A DNA stretch of 64,000 bases from Diphasiastrum complanatum (taxonomy: Eukaryota > Streptophyta > Lycopodiopsida > Lycopodiales > Lycopodiaceae): contig CM055098.1 in NCBI GenBank assembly GCA_029204225.1, forward strand, positions 15,584,858 to 15,648,857, written 5' to 3'. The notes below the pieces were generated by a model that had not been told where the DNA came from, ran no database searches, and saw only the letters and a list, made by a program, of their open reading frames with translations. Within the stretch, counting starts at the first letter, position 1, and each line of letters begins with the position of its first letter. Shown one piece after another: positions 11,870-54,668 of the stretch. The position numbers were made by a program, and so were the translations under genes.

Positions 11870-12110
11870 TATATCACTATAGAGATCCTAAGCTATATGA
11901 AGGGACCATGAATGCCAAGTAGCCATATAGGGACACATTTGTAGTGACCTGTATTGAGCATGAATGCCAAATAGTAGAAACATGAATGAATGTGTATGGT
12001 GGTGTGTAGAGATTCAAAGCTATTTGCAAGGACCACGAATGATGATTGAATTGGCATGAATGCATCCAAGCTAATTGAATAAACCATGAATGCCATCTGT
12101 TAGGCTTAAT
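11870..12110 (+). repeat. Imperfect short repeats with ACCATGAATGCCA units
   Basis: GACCATGAATGCCA-like units recur near 11905, 12025-12030 and 12085, each preceded by an AAGCTAT/AAGCTAAT block about 20-40 bp upstream. They follow the gypsy integrase tail and may be decayed LTR or 3' UTR repeats. Confidence 0.35.
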
Positions 12111-12641
12111 AAATGCATGTCATATGGCAACCTGCGTAGTCAACTTTGCAACTCCATCAAGATCATCATAGAAAGCCTCATAATAGTTGGAAACTTGCAA
12201 GTATTCTGATTAGAAGTGTTAGAATGAGGAGCTATTGTAAGGCCAGATGGAAATTATCCATGCAAGTAATGTGTATCTCAACCCGAGTTGTAGGAATCCA
12301 CGACTGATGTCATGGTCCTTGTGACCCAACCAAGTTCAGATTCACGCTCGAGTGTCAACAAGGTTTTCATAAGCGAATCAATTCCATAACAATGGCACTC
12401 ATTTTAAGGTGGCTCAACTTTTCAGAGACATGCTGATGCCTCCTAGTATGTTGCTGGGTGTGTGTTCTCACAATCAAGCAAGGTGTATGCTTATTCCATC
12501 TATTATGCAAACACCATCTGAACTTCATAACAAATAAACCAGTGAAAGAATGAGCAAAGAGGTCTTATTTGTGGTGTATATAGCAACTTTTTGCCTTTAA
12601 ACTAATTCTATTATCACATAGGCCTCCAACCTTGCATAAAA

Positions 12642-13777
12642 TTAGGGTTTAAAGATCTGCTTGCTAACCAGTGTTATTGCGCTTTGCACATTGGTGATCA
12701 AGGTGCGGTTTGCGATGAACTCCTGAAAGCATAGCTGCTAGCCAATACCCAACAGACTGAGCGCTGGTATGTGTTGGAATCTGTAGCCATTGGGAAATCT
12801 TAAGAATCTGCAGTGCTAATCTAGTCTTCCTGTTTTGTTTTCAATTTTGATGTAGGGTTTCAAGTTGTAGAAACATTTTGTAGTAGTTTTTCCCTGTCCT
12901 GCTCTTTATCTTCTTGTTTCTGGGAAAGCATTGATACTGCTTGAAGTGCAAAGTTTTCAGATTATGCAAGATCTAGGGTTTCAAGTCGCAGAGGCGAATT
13001 GTGATAGCTTAACTGTAATGCTCTTTTTCTTGTTGTTTCAGGGAAAAGCATTAATACTGCTTGAAGTGGATAGCGTGCTCGTGACCTGATCTTTCCAGGT
13101 GTGCACAATGGCATCAACCGGAGCAGCAGACATCGGAGGCTGGCCCAAGATTCTTTTAGCATAGAGAAACGTAACACAACAGATTTTTGTACTATTAACA
13201 AAATTTTGTGTAGAAAAGAGCAATGTATTGCCCCAGATTTGTAGATGCTGTTCTTTAACAGGAGCTCATGTTAGGGCCATGCGAAATTCATGCTTGTTTT
13301 TTGTATGGAAATGAGTTTCAAGTAATTTTCTCCTATCTTTTGTGGTCAAAATCGTTGGTCTTTTCAAACAGGTGAGTTTAGGGCTTGTTCGAGGTTAGGA
13401 TTAGGGTTAGGGTTATCATTGGCTATGATGATTGGCTCTTATGCTTTGTGAGATGTTCTTATTATGGAGACACTTGTGCCAGCACATTCAGTTTGACCAT
13501 TAGGACACAGCCTCGGATTACGGACTTCGACCATAGGCAGATCCAGAATCCGACGATGAGAACCCAAATACTCTTTACATGTGACCGTCAGAGAGACCAG
13601 AGACTTTCTACAACACAACATCCTCCTACAGCTAGTACATCCAGATGTAATATTATTGCACATAGTCGGAGATGACATGCCAGTCAGATTAAGAGTCGTA
13701 GACAGAGACATGAACGTCAGTACCGGTTCCTCTTATTAGGCTGTAATTGAGATCTCATATCACAACTTTCTTGGGCC
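12642..13777. promoter_or_regulatory. Telo-box-like and site II-like motifs upstream of the ESF2/ABT1 gene
   Basis: TTAGGGTTT lies at 12642-12650, TAGGGTTT at 12853-12860 and 12974-12981, a GGTTAGGATTAGGGTTAGGG run at 13393-13412, and TGGGCC at 13772-13777. Telo-boxes with TGGGCC/T site II elements are established features of plant promoters for ribosomal and ribosome-biogenesis genes. The gene that follows is such a gene. The distance to the ATG (0.7-1.9 kb) would fit only if a 5' UTR intron exists, which is inferred and not seen. Confidence 0.4.
12850..13070 (+). repeat. Direct duplication of about 100 bp, offset about 121 bp
   Basis: TAGGGTTTCAAGT, then TCTTGTT and GGGAAAGCATTGATACTGCT at 12853-12945 recur with changes at 12974-13065. 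Both copies begin with the TAGGGTTTCAAG block, so the duplication also doubles a telo-box-like motif. Confidence 0.55.
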
Positions 13778-13966
13778 AGCTTAGTTGGAAGCATATATTC
13801 ATCATCCGCAACACATGATCTATGCACCATCTTGTATTATTCAAAGATATTATTTTCTTTCCAGATTAGATGTAGATTTATATATACTTCCTCTTTTTCT
13901 GTTAGTTGGAGACATTTTATACGTTCCCGTGTCACTACACACTTGAGAAGTACTACTTCGTCTTGT
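13440..13966 (+). mobile_element. Probable decayed LINE 3' region related to the intron 3 LINEs
   Basis: Positions 13915-13966 (GGAGACATTTTATACGTTCC and following, to GTCTT) match the 3' UTR of the LINE ending at 23522 (23396-23454: GGAGACGTTTTTATATGCTC and on, to GTCTT). The similarity stops where the 3' hairpin would begin. Upstream, a frame rich in Arg/Thr/His (13385-13672) resembles the C-terminal tail of that LINE only in composition. The left boundary is uncertain. Confidence 0.4.
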
Positions 13967-14498
13967 AAAACTGAAGGGATCCATTGATCATGCGCTAGGT
14001 TTCCCCTACATTCTTAGAGCGTGGAATATTCTTGTAGCATTACAATATCTGAAAGGGAATAGATAAACATCTTAGATGGCAACTAGAGAAAATACTTAAA
14101 AATAATCGTTACTGAAAGAAGATGCCAAGTTTTTTGGATGGGACACTCGGGGTATAAATGAGGCTTGTTATCGAATGAAAATGCAAGTAGAGACAACATA
14201 TGTTCGCTTGTTCAAGTGAAAGCTTTGCTTTATGTTTTGATATCGACATAGTGGATTCACAAAGCATATTTGTAGATGTATTGAGTGTTGTGTGAAGTGG
14301 AAATGTAAGCAGTTCACGAAGTAGTTGTTGCAAGTGGTTAAGTATTACATTTAAGGCCTCTCTTATTTCAAATATGGGATTATGGCTAGAATCACAGACT
14401 ACGGGTTTATTTATTTCACTTTGTTTGTACTTCAATAACCATGTAGATCTTTATTCAACAACATGAAATACTAGTACCTTGGACAATTGACAGTTCGC

Positions 14499-44529
<30,031 letters not shown>

Positions 44530-47500
44530 TTTTCTAGCTAGCCCAGATCAGATACCTATTTTTTAAGGCAACTCCTAGGAGCCGAAATCCTTTGGTGGCA
44601 TGGGCAAGCCTTGGATCGTAAATTTGTAGATAAGCAAATTATACTTCCTCAGAATGCTCACATTGCTATGAAATTGGATGTCAAAACGCGTGTTCAGCAC
44701 CATAGTTATGCTCCAAGCCTTCATTCAGATGAATGCTGACTACTGCTGAACTTAGACCACACCAACTGTTGGAAGAATCAGCAAAAGTACTCATTGTTAG
44801 AAGAGTGTGGATAACAATCGTGAATGAAACGTTAGGAATGGTGATATTGCTCTGGGATGATGGATCCTTTTCTATCATGAGATTTCTTGGTTCTGGTCAT
44901 CATGATGTTTGCTAGACTTTATCCAGCATCGCAATGATATTGCTTGGAAAGCAAAAAAAGGTGCTCTAAACATAGAGATGTGCTTAAGAGACTACTGATG
45001 ATATTATCATAGAACAATGGATGTGTGCTGGTTCGGTGATAGTAGAATTGAAATCTCCACTTTATGGCAATGCAAACCTTCGAAATTTAAGTGGTTAAAT
45101 TGACTGTGTGCAATGCCTCAAATGGCTCATGCTCCAACCAATTTCACCATTAAGGAGCTAAGGCTTTTTCGATAACCTTTAGTGAGCAGACATAATCTCA
45201 GATATGCAGTCCTTTTAAAAGAATTTCAATATATGCATGAGCTGCAATTTATGTGACATTGTAATAGCGGCTTTTTAATAGTCCTTCTGGACAAGATTAA
45301 GAGCCTGGGTTCAATCATACACAGTGGTCATTTGACTTGCAAAAATAACCTTAGTAAACTTATTTTCTAATCTTAACAAGTGTGCATAGAAAACTTATTT
45401 TCTATTCTTAACAAGTGTGCATTTGTACTCTAAACAAAACTTTTCCTGTTGTCTGTAAATTATTGGTGAATAATATGAAATGCAAATATTTTGCATCATA
45501 TCAGACCTGATTTTGTTTGCCATTCAGTTACTCTGTAAGACTATTGAGCAGACATTTTTCCAGAATTTATCAATGGCTGATTATCAGTCTAAGATCACAA
45601 ATAGGTAGCAAGATCCTGTACTAGTGCACAGGGCCCAAGCTTGCAAGTAACCGCATCAATGAACATATGACATTTTGTGCCCTTTTGACCATGTCAATCT
45701 GTTTCTCCTAGCATTAAGATTTATTTAAAAAAAGGTATTCAGCCAAAAATTCATTTGTTTGTCATGTTTATTTGTCTGTCATGATAACCACTTTTTCAAT
45801 TCTGCTACTGTTATTACTCATTTGCCCCCCCAAACCACATTTGAGGGACTTTCATTACGGATGAAGATCTCTAAAAACCGCCATTATGCTTCAATAGTTT
45901 GCCTCCCTCCTCTTCGAGCCCTTCCCTCACCTCACATGGAGTGCCAAACAATTTACCCCCTAATGAACCATTGTGGTGCTCTGGCCTTTTCTAAATCAGT
46001 GACCCAATACCCCAGCTCTCTTTTGCCTAGAAAAGAATCTTGTATTTAAGTCAGTTTCCTTCCATCCAAGATTGCATCAGCCCATGGCGAGCTTTTCTTC
46101 ACCACTATGCGAAACCGTTAATTAAAGACATTGGAAAAAATTGAGATGTTCTCTTCTTTGAATTCCAAACAAGATGAGCCTTGGTGCAACCAAAGAATGC
46201 ACCTACTTGAAGCTTTTGATGATACCAAAGGGGACAACTACATTGTCATTGCTTTGAACAATAAATAATGGAGAGATGATCCTCCCACTACTTGCTTCCA
46301 AACATCTAAATTCATTTGAGACATATTTCATACAAATCTAGAAGCTTTTGACATAACTCATTCTTCCCCAGAAGAAGCAAATGGCCCATCGAATGTGTCT
46401 TGCTTGCCATCATGAAACTAAAACTTGTGACCTTTGTTGGGTCTCTCTCCCCACACTGCATTCCCACTTGATCAAATTAATCCTTTTAGGTCACAGTTTG
46501 CATACAACCTTACAAAATTTGGAGCTTTGACAATTGCAATATCTTTGATCAAGATATTGTGGTCTTTTTTGTACATTAGCATATCTATTTATTCTTAGTG
46601 GCCCCTTTGGATTATTTGCTTTTGGATCACAAGCATTATCTAAATTGTACCACCAGATTAAGCTTACCTCCTTGTGAGGATATATATGTATATATTGTTT
46701 ATGATGGGGACAATTCTACATAGATGACATGGATAAATAGTAGTGTTATGCACTACCATGATTTATATGATAATCACCAACTCAATTGAAATAGCCAAAG
46801 CAAATTGTGCATGGGGACTTGTGCATTTATGAAAATGTTCTTATTTTGTCGTTCTTTTGTTATGAAAATATCTCAAGCTTGTCAAATGTCCATTCTAATT
46901 GCTCAAATCACCACTTTGTTGATGAAAAAGAGTTTCATTCTTCATTATCATATTCTTTCGAGAAAAGAGGGTGATTGAGGCATTCTTTCTTTGCAACATC
47001 AATGTCTTTTGCTTTTTTGACATAATTTATGTTGTTCTATTCAACATTGGAATCTTGTAGTATCTTCATCATATGCATTTTTTCAAGTTGTCGTGTCAAA
47101 ACTATTTCTTTTCTTGTATGTTTTCATTTGTGCAGCTAATTAGAGTTCAAATTTCTTTACACTATTTTATGGCATCTACATTAAGATTTTAACAAATCCA
47201 TCCCTTTGTAAGGTCGTCCCATAGTTGCTTTCTAACTTCTTGAAAGAAAAAAAAATGAAGTGTCACAAGTTGAAATTCACATGGCATATAATCTTGGTTC
47301 ATGAAGACATATGAAAGGATAACACTTGGTTCTAAGTTGCATTCATGCATGCTTGTGTGCACACACATACACCTCTTTGTTGAACTGGAAAATGAGCATT
47401 TGTTTGAGTATATTTTCAAATATGTTTAAAAAATATATGAAGATTATATAGACAAAGACTTCTTAATTGATTTGTGAAATAACGACATTTGCTCCATTGA

Positions 47501-49500
47501 AGAACTCTAAAGGATAAATGATCTCATTGACATTGTTGGTCTAGATGTGTAAGAAAGTTGAACAAAGTTATTGCCATGAGCATCACTCTTAAGGAAGTCA
47601 AGCAACCGTTGTAGAAGTTGGTGGGTGCCTGAGGGCCAAGCAAATAAAGCTTAGGCTGAATTGAAGGTCCAAGTATTCCACTACCATCACCACCAAGGAA
47701 ATTGGTTGTGCGACTAGAACCACATCATACTAAATCTTGACAACTCATGGATTTGGGCGATGATTCTGCATGTCTTTGAGGTCCAAGTTTATCAAAATAT
47801 TTCACAACAAGATTAATGTTGATGTATGGATAGAATTGAGGTTTGACTAAATGGATTTCATTGAAATCAAAATGGCAAAATTGCTATTCTTCTTGTTCAA
47901 GTCATCTCTCAAAGAAGAAGTCATCACACATTTCTTTCTCTAAATCATCATAACGTACATCCACTCTGCGAAAATAACTAACTTTCTGTTCCCAAAAATG
48001 GATGCAAGTATGCTGTTTCACGAAAGTGTTCTTAACTGAAGCTTTGTTGGTGAGCATAAGACAACTTGCAACATTAGCTTACCATTACCATGCTTTAGCC
48101 AATTTTAGGCGACACTTGGCAATAATAGTTGAGTTTTGGCTATTCAGTGAAGCCAAAGCCAAGAGTTACCATTTGGCTTACAAGATAGCTCCTATTTTGC
48201 TGTTCAGCAAGGCCCACTTAAGTAAAGCATTAAAAAGAATTTATTTTGCAATTAACTTTGTTTCTTTTATTATAGTTACCCTGTCTCATATTGCTACCGA
48301 TGATTATTTTTATGTTGATTTTAATCAAATATTTATTCGTACCCAAACTTACATCAGAAGGCTATATATTGTTTGGAGCAATCATAAGTGTATGATAAAA
48401 CATACATAAAACATTTTCCATTTACGACTATATCACCTACTAGTTATAATGCATGATGTCTATTACATGAGAATGGCTTTTTACTTGGCAAATTTCAAAG
48501 TTCCAAGCGCATAACAAGGAGACGTGCATAATCTCCTCGAAAATCTGAAGAGGAAAATTGATCCCTCTTCAACATGCCAATAAAATCATATTGACAATTT
48601 TGACTATAGTAGGTACTAACAATTTGCAAAAGCTCACTTGCATACAATTGACATTATTGTGATGCAATTTTTGGTGCTATGATATATGAAGCAATGTTTT
48701 ACATGTTGATAATTTCATTTACTCGTGTCATTTTGAAAACGTCAAATTTAAAATTTGAATGTCATAGCAAATGTTTTCAAAAGGAAAAGGAAAATCCCAC
48801 ATTTCATAGCATGCAAAGAGGCCACCCAAAAAAATGTGAAAACACTATACAGTCATATCATGAGGAATTTGATGTTTAAGTTTTGGATATTGTTGAAGAT
48901 AGAAAGATAGCTAATAGGATTGGTAAATTTTATATTTGACATTATAAATCCACTATGAAGTATGGATACAACAAACTCAGATTCAATCCCATCAATTCAA
49001 AAGTATATTGGCATTTGAACAGTCAAAGCCTCTTATAGTTCTTCACATAATATATCTCTATTTGTGTCATTGTTATCTCACCTCTAAGAATTGACATGCA
49101 CATAAAGTGGTTACAAATATAAATACAAATAATATTACATCCGATTCAAGGCTAGAATTGCATTGCTGATTTTAGATACATTTGTTCAATTATGAACACA
49201 CAATTCCAAATTAAAAGCACGTGCTTTTCTTGTCAACAATAACTTGAGGAAGATATGATGCCATGCTGACATGAATAGCTAATATCTCCCCATGATCATA
49301 ATCTAATACTTCTATGCATTGTGTTTGCTAATATGTATATTTTGTTATCTTTTTTTAATGCTTTCTTGTTGTTGTAGGATTAGAAAAGGTGGAGGATGCT
49401 TGTTTCATAAACTACTTTTATTTGGTGAGAACATACCACTGGACAATAGTTAGTCATGGCTTCCCAACTGTTCACTAAACACAAAATGTGCTGTTAATAG
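44530..49500. other. ESF2/ABT1 3' flank and intergenic DNA, no gene recognised
   Basis: The first part is presumably 3' UTR. The rest is AT-rich with isolated short frames (for example 135 codons at 48002-48409, Leu/Ile/Phe-rich, no domain). A direct repeat AGTAAACTTATTTTCTAATC / AGAAAACTTATTTTCTATTC occurs near 45355-45410. A region with paired TTGGCT/AGCCAA blocks at 48095-48200 might be a decayed foldback element. Confidence 0.4.
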
Positions 49501-49502
49501 CC

Positions 49503-49570
49503 ATCCCATATCTCAATTGGTTAGAAAGCTTAAGAAGTCATGTCACAAGGTTGAGAGCTAATTTTACAAA
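49503..49570 (+). repeat. tRNA-related SINE remnant
   Basis: TATCTCAATTGGTTAGAAAG resembles a tRNA A box with its downstream bases, and CACAAGGTTGAGAGCTAA, about 35 nt later, resembles a B box. Degenerate, with no tail defined. Confidence 0.4.
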
Positions 49571-49787
49571 GCTGAGCAATACTCCAGTATACAAAACAAG
49601 CCATTTGTAGTGAAACTAAATTTGTGGTATGAAAAATAAAATGATCCATGTTGGTGTTCTCATCAGAAATCTATTTTTCAAAAAAATCATCTCAATGAGA
49701 AAATCATAGATTGAATAGATATGCCATTCCACAATATTCAAGATATGATCATCAAGTCTATTTCCAATAATCCACTATATGATACTT

Positions 49788-50000
49788 ATTGAAATATCAC
49801 AATTCTAGCTTGTCTAGTTTAATGTAATTCCGCTTATAAGTGGTGATGTGGCACATGCCACGTGTCAAGATGCTTTTCCCTATGTCCAACAATGCAGATT
49901 CCTCACATGAGGTTTTATGACATCTTTACAAGTGAATTCAACATGCACATTAACATTGTAGAGAGAACGTAAGACTTTTTTTTTAGCAATTTTTTCCTTG
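49788..50000 (+). repeat. LTR fragment of the 61-kb copia family
   Basis: About 210 bp match 61351-61558 at roughly 87 per cent by eye, starting at the same base (TATTGAAATxTCACAATTC) and including GTGGTGATGTGGCACATGCC. The shared left edge marks the LTR start (probably TGAAAT). Similarity ends near 50000, so this is a truncated solo LTR or fragment. Confidence 0.75.
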
Positions 50001-50485
50001 TTGATGGATCTTGAGATCATGAGACCAATTCTAGGGTTGATGACCTATTTTAGGGTATTTACTCTAATGTGAGCCCAAGGGAGAATTCGTCCATGATCTC
50101 CTTGATCGTCCGGACAAATGGAGCTCTCGGTATGAGGAATGCCGTGGATTTCTAGTATTTTTGAATCTCCTTATACCAGTTCAAAATACGGCTCTTTCTT
50201 CGGCGGCGTGGTTGCGGAGGCTGCATCCTTCTGAGGACCTTGCCTTGCCAGGGTGGTGGCGGTGTGGCTGCCCTTCTCCGTGTTGCTGGCTAGCTAGGAC
50301 CTACCTGATCTTGCGTGGGAGGGTCCTACGGGGGGTCCTGCGGCACCTCTGGTGCTGACTGATCTCGAGGCACCTGGGGAGCTTCCGGCTGCGGCTGTGG
50401 TTGAGGGATGGTCCACGGAAGGCGTTGAGCGACCTCTCTTTTGACGAAGAGTTTTAGATTCCGACCGTGATGTGGGTGTGACATG

Positions 50486-51184
50486 CTAAGAAGCCTCCCC
50501 AACGGCTTCTACGTGGGGTGTCTGGTCTGAGCCGACGAGCAAGGACATCATGGGCCCCATTACAGGTCCTTGCACATGTTCGAGTGATTGTGTCAGAGTG
50601 GAGTCCCCTGAAGCTGCTCCGACTCCTGACGAACCAACCACAAAGCCATCAAGAGGCACCTGTTCCTGAGGACCCTGATCGTCGAAGATCCCAAGGAAAT
50701 CATTGGGAATCGGCCCGAAAGCAGCTACCTCATTGTCCAGAAAAGCCTGAGTGGCTTCGCGCTGGCTCTGTGTTGGAGAGGGGCTTCCCAACACTTACCT
50801 CACACCAAAATCATGCAGCAGGACATCCTCTACTACTATGGCCATATGCTGCTCATCTAGAGGTGGTTGTTGCTGCCCCTGCTCCTGCCCCTGCCCCTGC
50901 TCATCCATAGCCGCTTGCTGCTGCCCAAGCTCTTCCATTGCCACCTATTGCTGCCCCTGCTCTTGTCCCTGCACCTGCTCACAATCCATGGGAACTTTCC
51001 CAGGATCATTCATTGTTGTCCGCTCATCCTGATTCTGGTCCATTTCCACCGCCACAAGTTCAATGCTGCTTCTACTCCTACTCCTCGAGCGCCTTTCCTG
51101 TGCTTCTATTGGTTCTAAAGTGGCTTGGTGCAATAACGTTGTTTCCCTTGGATTCCTCCTTTCTATTTGTTTTGTACGTGCCAT
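50486..51184 (-). pseudogene. Unrecognised Q/E-rich reading frame beginning MARTKQ
   Basis: One minus-strand frame runs from ATG at 51184 to TAG at 50486, with two stops inside (TAG at about 50945 in a CAG-rich tract, TAA at about 50797 within GAG/GTAAGTG, which could be a splice donor). It starts MARTKQIERRNPRETT, identical to the histone H3 tail for six residues, then an Arg/Ser run (RRSRSRSRSS), then a repetitive QGQEQGQQ segment, then a Gly/Pro/Gln-rich part (DFLGIFDDQGPQEQVPLDGF). No domain is recognised. Continuing open sequence (RQKRGRSTPSVDHPSTTAAA) lies further downstream to about 50300. It may be a transposon-encoded or lineage-specific protein, now broken. Confidence 0.4.
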
Positions 51185-51732
51185 AAACTAGGTTGCCATG
51201 CAGATATAATAGAGTACTAATGTACAGGAATTGCAATAATGACACTAATTTGCACTTGTGTGAGCATAGAAGGATGATATCAGCCTATGAAAAACAAAGG
51301 AAGCTCTCTAACACTAAGGATGAAATGGCAAAATGGGGACCCACACACCCTTATATAGAAATATAATTCGAATATAGTAAAGTAAGAAATATATACACAA
51401 TGAAATTCTATACATTTCCAAAACATGTTATCAACAATTTCTTATAGAAAATGTCTAGTCAAAACATTTACATTGCAATTGCATACCAAACCAAACCACA
51501 TCTCATGCCCTAACAAACATGGAAATGATAGAACCAAATCTCTGATGAAATCCCATCAGATAGATCAATGTTATTAATTAAAGCTAGTACATAAGTGCAT
51601 CTCATAGTTCATGTATTTTTACGGTGACCGAATATAAAAATGATGCGCACTTTTGGTGTTTTTCTGCGTGTCTCCTGATCTGCAAAACCAGACACCACCA
51701 TTTCAATATTAAAATTCATTTTATATATGTGT

Positions 51733-52537
51733 TCAACAACCAGTTACAAAATTTGGAAGTAGTTTATTGTTTACGCTTATGGTTTGTCCGTTGATAGTGA
51801 GCACAAAATTTGTGGGCACATCAGCATATATTAAACCAACCATAGTCCGTACATCTTCCAGACTCCATTCACCATCGATGCAGACTTCCTGCACTTCATC
51901 ATTTGGCATATGGATGGGTAGTTCAAATTCTTGATGTCTCATCTCTGCATCCAAGCTATCCCATCAACTGTGAGCAAATTTGAACCGCCTATAAATGAAA
52001 CTGAAGGAGCACGTATGGCGTGCAATGTGATATCTTATTGTCATCGTCTCACGACAAATATCACACCTTATTAAATCACCTTTGTGATATACATTCCGTG
52101 AGTCCCAAGAAGTAAATACATTGTCCAACAATGAGGATTCTGTCGCTTTCCATACCCATAATGTATTTGCTTTTCTAAATGGTATTGTTTTAAATATGGC
52201 AACAAATATAGTGACAGGCACGCTGACACTAGTGTAAACACGTTTGGATCCAAATACTGGCTTCATATTCATCGTAATATCTTTGACGAGTTGGAATTTT
52301 GTCAATTCGATGGTCAATTCATCAACATAAGGCCAATCGTGAGAATCGATTGTAGGCTCAGAAAGAGGCAATAATTTGCCAGTCCCAAAGTTCTTCTTTG
52401 GAACTTCATACATGTGATCGTAAAAGTAAACACCCAGTCCTATGATTGCAAAAGACTTGAACCCATCATATATTAGTACTCCATATTTGCATGTATTGCA
52501 GAGAACTTTCCCGTAAACGATTTTACATGCTGCCAGT
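51733..52537 (-). pseudogene. Unrecognised reading frame with CxxC and CxxC...HxxxHxC motifs, one in-frame TGA
   Basis: A minus-strand frame of about 268 codons, interrupted only by TGA at 51964-51966. It carries ACKIVYGKVLCNTCKYGVLI, FAIIGLGVYFYDHMYEV, DSHDWPYVDELTIELTKFQL, then a probable zinc site RCDICRETMTIRYHIARHTC, and after the TGA DGEWSLEDVRTMVGLIYADV and PTNFVLTINGQTISVNNKLL. I do not recognise the family. The TGA sits where a CGA (Arg) would give an open frame, as expected from CpG decay. It lies between a gypsy fragment and the MARTKQ frame on the same strand and could be a captured gene fragment or a transposon ORF. Confidence 0.4.
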
Positions 52538-52699
52538 CATAGCTATCTGAAGGAAAAACATCTGCACAAGAAATAATAGAATGAAGCAAAAATAATTTAC
52601 AAGTAAAATATCTTTGACATTCAAATGCGAAAGTATATTTCTATCAGCAACTACCGTGTCCAACAAAATATCTCTACGCATGTAGACATGTTGCACTCT

Positions 52700-54668
52700 G
52701 GCTAGGTAATCTCCGTTGCAATCAATTTTGAATTCGTGAATTCTTCCTCTCCTTTAGCTCCACCTAATCGATCTACCAGATCATCCATACGAGGCAAAGG
52801 ATATTTATTTTTAATAGTTACTTTATTCGACCCTTTGTAGTCCACACACATCCTGAAGCCTCCATCTTTCTTCGCATTCAGAAGAACATAAGCGCCCCAA
52901 GGTGACTTACCTGGCAGAATATGACCCATCTTTAGGTAGTTTTCAATTTGCTTAGTAATCTCTACCTCTTCAATCTGAGAGAACTTGTAAGGTTGTCTAG
53001 AGATAGGCTGACTACCTAGAATTAACTCAATCTTATGGTCTACCGATCTGGACGGTGATATTCCATGAGTAATTCTTCTGAAAATACATCTTTAAATTCA
53101 GACAATAACTTATTCTTCTCAATTTGCTCCCGATCTAAGTCTACCGAGTTAAGAATTTTTGACAATTCACAATCACTTAGATGCATTTCAAATAAATCTA
53201 AAATTGGCTTAACAAATAAGGAATAAGCTTCATACTGCGAATCAAAAATTTCCATTACATTAGCAAATGACTCATCCCAAATGGATGTACAAAATTGTCT
53301 CCAAACAATGTAACTATATCTTTACTCTCCTAAAAAGAGAGAGCATGCTTCTCAAAATCTATCTCAGGATGCTTATTAAACAACCGCTCGTATCCTAGAA
53401 TAATGTCCGTACGTGCTAAATCTAAAACATGGAAATCAATTAACTCTCTATAGTCCTGGATCCAAACTGGGAGCCTTGGAACTTTCACATCCCACGTCTC
53501 CAACTCCGCTCCTGAAGCTAGATATACTCGATATCTATGGTTACTAGCGTCAGTTTTGATTCCGAGTCTCTACACAAGACCAGAGTTAATGAAATTATGA
53601 GTAGATCCACTGTCCACTAAAATACAAACTTCATGTCCATTCACAGTGCCTTTCAAACGAAATAAATCATTTGGCAAGAATGAAGTAGTACTGAAAGAAC
53701 AATCACACTCACAATTGATTTTATTGATTTCCAGCTAAAGATTCTCTTTACCTAGCATCTCAATCACTTGAGCTGCTCCTTTCTTTCATTCCGGGCAGAA
53801 TTTCATAACATGTCTAGGCTGACTACAATGGAAACAAGCATTGGTCCTTCTAGCCTTCTTCCGGGACAACTTCTTCTTTTGTCTAAATTCAGATGCAGCT
53901 TGATTCAGTTCATCAAAATATTTAGTTTTCTTATTCCCACGACTCTTTTCTTCCCTTTTTTCTGGCTGGATCCGGATGATCCAGATGGATTAGCCTGTAA
54001 CTACTTCCTAGATGCCACTACCATGGAGTCGTACGCCTTCGTGACATGAACTACATCATCAAAGGATTGAAGCATGCTATGCTTACACTCATTTTGATAA
54101 TCTGTGGGCGGACCTAGGATAAACTGCCACAGTGCCAGTTTTGCATCGAATGAGGGGACTTTATTCCATTAATAAAATCTTGTAGGTACGAGTCCAAACA
54201 CCGAGTACCCATTTTGCAATTCACAAATCTTTGGTAAAAATCCAAGTCGTCCACAACCACAAACGACTTTCTGAACACCTCCATAAACACGTCCCATGTG
54301 GTAGATTTAGGTTGCAAATCATGCCACCACCATGAAGCGCTACCATGGAAGAACAAAATAACACTTTCCATTTTTTTCTCCTCAGGAATTCTGTGTAGAT
54401 TAAAATAACCGGTCCACTTGGTTATCTAGTCATCCACAATTTCAGGTTTCTTCTCTTTCTTCTCCCCTGAAAATGGTTCAAGCTAAAAGCCCAAATTCGG
54501 AGCAGACAAAGCTCTCACTTGATTCAACGGTACTTCCATTAGCTGATCACGTAAAGCATTCCTGTTGTTTATCTCATTAAGCGCTTGGCTTAATGACTGG
54601 CAAATTTGTAGATAGGTAGGCATTGGCACCTGACCATCAAGAGTTGCATTTGCATTATCGTCTGCCAT
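52700..54668 (-). pseudogene. Ty3-gypsy gag-protease-RT fragment, 5' portion
   Basis: Reads right to left: gag start MADDNANATLDGQVPMPTYL (54668), SVILFFHGSASWWWHDLQPK (gag domain), zinc knuckle CFHCSQPRHVMKFC (53795-53836), aspartic protease ILVDSGSTHNFINSGL (near 53585-53635), linker [18 protein letters not shown] (53040-53095), and the start of [22 protein letters not shown] with [20 protein letters not shown]. Frames are broken several times. RT is cut after [11 protein letters not shown], before the catalytic YxDD, so it ends near 52700. No LTR was located. Confidence 0.85.

Noticed and set aside
13393-13415. Interstitial telomere array
   Set aside because: Only two to three degenerate TTAGGG-like units; better read as telo-box-type motifs or chance than a chromosome-end remnant.
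48002-48409. 135-codon hydrophobic frame
   Set aside because: Leu/Ile/Phe-rich by AT composition, without clear transmembrane pattern or homology that I can recognise; it also begins at an ATG with no context support.
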